This document shows positions 61,550 to 64,000 of a stretch of 64,000 bases of DNA, piece after piece. The position numbers were made by a program, and so were the translations under genes. Origin of the DNA: Musa acuminata AAA Group (lineage: Eukaryota > Streptophyta > Magnoliopsida > Zingiberales > Musaceae); the NCBI RefSeq assembly GCF_036884655.1, contig NC_088344.1:34348501-34412500 (forward strand). The letters run 5' to 3'. The notes below the pieces were generated by a model. The model was not told the DNA's origin. It worked only from the letters and a program-made list of their open reading frames with translations, and made no database searches. Each line of letters opens with the position of its first letter. Position 1 is the first letter of the stretch.

Positions 61550-62225
61550 TCATGACTCCTCAATGTGAAGTCATGTCAAACAGAGGTTGGCACATCTCTT
61601 ACCTTTCTTTCAATAAGGTCATTGTCAATATGCCTACCATATTATCATCTGTGTAGATTTTCTAAAATTACAACTACTTCTCTTTAAATACATTTCGAAT
61701 CCAGTAGTATCTGATATCTATATGCTTTGACTTAGAATGAAAAATTAGATTCTTATACTAATGGATGGTGCTTTGACTATCATAATGCATCACATAATTT
61801 TTCTATTTTAGTCTTAATTCTTGTAAGAATTCTTTCATCCATAATTTTTTTTTTGTAAACTTCTATAGCCATAATATATTCTGCCTTTGTGGTGGAGAGA
61901 GCAATATACTTTTATAATTTGGATTAACATAACATAGCTATCCTTGTAAAAATAAGTACAAAACTTGATATGGACTTCCTCGTATCAATATCTCTTACCA
62001 TATCTATATTTATGTAACATATCAATATATGTGGTCTACCTCCAAAGCTTAAACAAGCTTTGGAGCTCCCTCTGAGATGTCTAAATATACACTTCACTAC
62101 TGTCCAGTGTTCTTTGTTTGGATTTGCAAAAAATCCTTATAGCAACATCCACTGCATATGCAATGTTTCGCCTCATACATATCATCACATGCATTAGACT
62201 TTCAATTATTAAAGCATAAGGTATT
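61550..62225 (-). mobile_element. Decayed Ty1-copia pol fragment (end of reverse transcriptase and RNase H)
   Basis: On the minus strand, broken frames give copia landmarks in the right order. These are SLMHVMICMRRNIAYAV (RT end, about 62200-62150), EHW..VKCIFRHLRG (about 62110-62080), GGRPHI, DIDTRKS (about 61990-61970) and IALSTTKAEYI (about 61912-61875), the RNase H signature. Further frames to about 61560 match the tail of pol with many stops. The element cannot make protein. Confidence 0.75.
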
Positions 62226-64000
62226 GGGAGACCTGGGCCAATATCACATGCGTAATGGAAGAAAAAAAATAAAATCCTAGATTTCCCACAGAAAAAGTTT
62301 TTCGGTGTCGTGCGAAGATTGGTGCGTAAAAACTCACAAAATCAAAAACTACATATATATAAAAAATATGTAAGTAGGAAGATCGTATATCTTTAAAAAC
62401 CTATATATTTGTGAGAGATGATGAAGGAGGTCAATTGTCATCTTCTCTAGTAGTGATCCACATGGCAGATGTGGTGAAGACGCTCCTCAAATTACAACAT
62501 GATCCTCCTCTCCATGTGCACTACGTAATCAAGAAAGGGCTAGCCTTTTTTACTATCCATATGCACCCTAACTGGGGTTGTCAACTAAGGAGGAGAGAGA
62601 AAGAGGCGTATAGGAGATGGCAACTAAAAAGGGTCTAGCTAGTGCACCTTTGGTTCCCTCTTATTTATAGAGGTCCTTGTCAACTTAACCCTAATAAATT
62701 CTACTCTATTCAATATTGGATCTTCAACCAACTATCAAAGTCTCTTAGATTAGTATATCTCTACTTAATAATATCTTATTGGCTCTTATTGAATCTTATT
62801 CATAAGATCCAATAATCTATGAGCTTATTGGATATCCAATAAGATAGGAGTTCTAACAGATATCTCATATTCGAACCTCTACTTGTCGTAATACCTACCA
62901 TATGTTTGTGACCCTCTATGCCCAAATCGAGCTAGCTACGAGTCGTGCTTATTATAACTCCTTGTAGCTCAGTAAATTATTTTTATACTAATTCACTCAA
63001 CTCATCGATTATGGACACACTAAGCCTATACAATACAGGAGAATCCAATTCATTGAACATGTTTATCTTCAGTTATCATATATCTATGGTCCCTTATCCA
63101 TTTAAATGACCATGATACTATCAAGCCCATATGGTTTTTACTCAAGTCCCGCTCTAATTGGATTCTCCCAAAGAACCCTTTCTCTCTCAATCTAAATGAC
63201 CATGGCTAGAAATTTGCCTAAGCAAGAATACATAGGATATTCATCTCATGACTCCGAGAGCGGATGATCCTCTATCAATACTCAATTATTCTCATAAAGT
63301 TGGCTACCACTTTCGATAATCGGTTGTGCTAGATTTGGAACTTTCAAGCCTATAAGTCTAGTATCAAAGAATGGAGTACTCATACAGAATATCCTTAGTG
63401 TCTCAAGTCTAAGAACCAGATATATCAATAGAAAGATTAAAATCGTTATATGACAATGAGGTATTATCAACCATCTAGTATTCTATGAGTGAATCAATTA
63501 GTGAACTCATTCTTCAATAAACACATGTATTGTATCCCTAGTATCCCCACATAAGCAACTATGAGACCAGCTACCTCCACCCTATGGATGAGTATATAGC
63601 ACACCAATCTATCCGGCTATCTCGATGTCCCTCTCGAGTAACCTATAATCAAAATTATTTAGTGTGTGTTTAAAGATGAATCGATCTTATTATCTTGATC
63701 TCATCATGATTCGACTCTCATTGCATAGATTCATAGATATCACAATATATGTAATAAGCAATATAAAATAAAAAAATACTAAATAAATAATAAGTAAAAA
63801 GAGTATGTATCGTATCACATATGTCATCACTCACGTAATTGGCTTGTATGACACTTATGACTAGTATAAAGAACCTTTTACATTTTCTCATTCTCCTCAC
63901 ACTTGATGGACTTTGCTTTGAGCATAACTTGTAACCTAAAAGAGGAAAGCGAACTGGATTTGCAATGTTTCATACTAAACCTATCAAATACCTTATTGAT
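62226..64000. other. Repeat-like AT-rich DNA, possibly retrotransposon LTR or leader
   Basis: No coding frame of note. The text-like mix of short TC- and AT-rich blocks and a perfect 20-bp palindrome CTTATTGGATATCCAATAAG (62824-62843) resemble long LTRs of plant copia elements, but I could not find a paired copy in the window, so this is only a guess. Confidence 0.3.

Noticed and set aside
1..64000. tRNA, rRNA, CRISPR arrays, operons
   Set aside because: I looked for tRNA B-box-like GGTTCGANTCC contexts, rRNA blocks and regularly spaced short repeats and saw none that hold up. The tandem repeats present are too long or too degenerate for CRISPR, and the DNA is eukaryotic.

Overview
The window is plant nuclear DNA. 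Spliced genes with GT-AG introns, plant-specific families (ALOG/LSH, GARP Myb-like factor, MTP1 zinc transporter, plant Cys-type SelT), plant LTR retrotransposons and many AT and GA/CT microsatellites all say so. GC-rich first exons and retrotransposon style fit a commelinid monocot. Banana (Musaceae) is my best guess, made by impression and not by a search.

Left third (1-13.9 kb): a tandem segmental duplication. Copy A (1 to about 4893, left edge outside the window) is repeated as copy B (about 8443 to 13331), separated by a 3.5 kb spacer. Neither copy holds an intact gene. Both carry broken fragments: unidentified exon-like blocks, a single exon of a Shewanella-like protein phosphatase (SLP1 type), and on the minus strand a decayed TAF15-like Gly-rich/RanBP2-zinc-finger gene whose first exon and intron have been amplified in tandem. 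The spacer holds a frameshifted exon of tRNA(Ile)-lysidine synthase and an AT-decayed relative of a non-coding LTR element found intact-looking at 50-54 kb.

Middle (14-37 kb): mostly non-coding, with microsatellites and tandem repeats. Three genes can be modelled: an ALOG/LSH nuclear protein (minus, 19918-20547), an MSP-domain plus ankyrin-repeat protein of Vapyrin type (minus, two exons, 26278-28140) and a GARP Myb-like transcription factor with C-terminal EAR-like LxLxL motifs (plus, five exons, 35124-36397).

Right (39-59 kb): three genes on the minus strand, one after another: RanBP1 (four exons, 39160-42489), the vacuolar zinc transporter MTP1 (one coding exon, 44277-45542, with a probable 5'UTR intron) and a SelT-like thioredoxin-fold protein (four exons, 49092-58785). 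The last intron of the SelT gene is 7.7 kb long. It contains a Mutator-type element with a perfect 9-bp target duplication, which was itself split by a 4.4 kb LTR retrotransposon without coding capacity.

The end (59-64 kb) is AT-rich repeat DNA with a decayed Ty1-copia pol fragment and a degenerate minisatellite. The genes do not form a pathway; they are ordinary neighbours. I found no new biochemical system. The notable features are structural: the duplicated mosaic of gene fragments, the exon-1 amplification, an apparent gene-conversion tract, and the nested transposons inside a gene.
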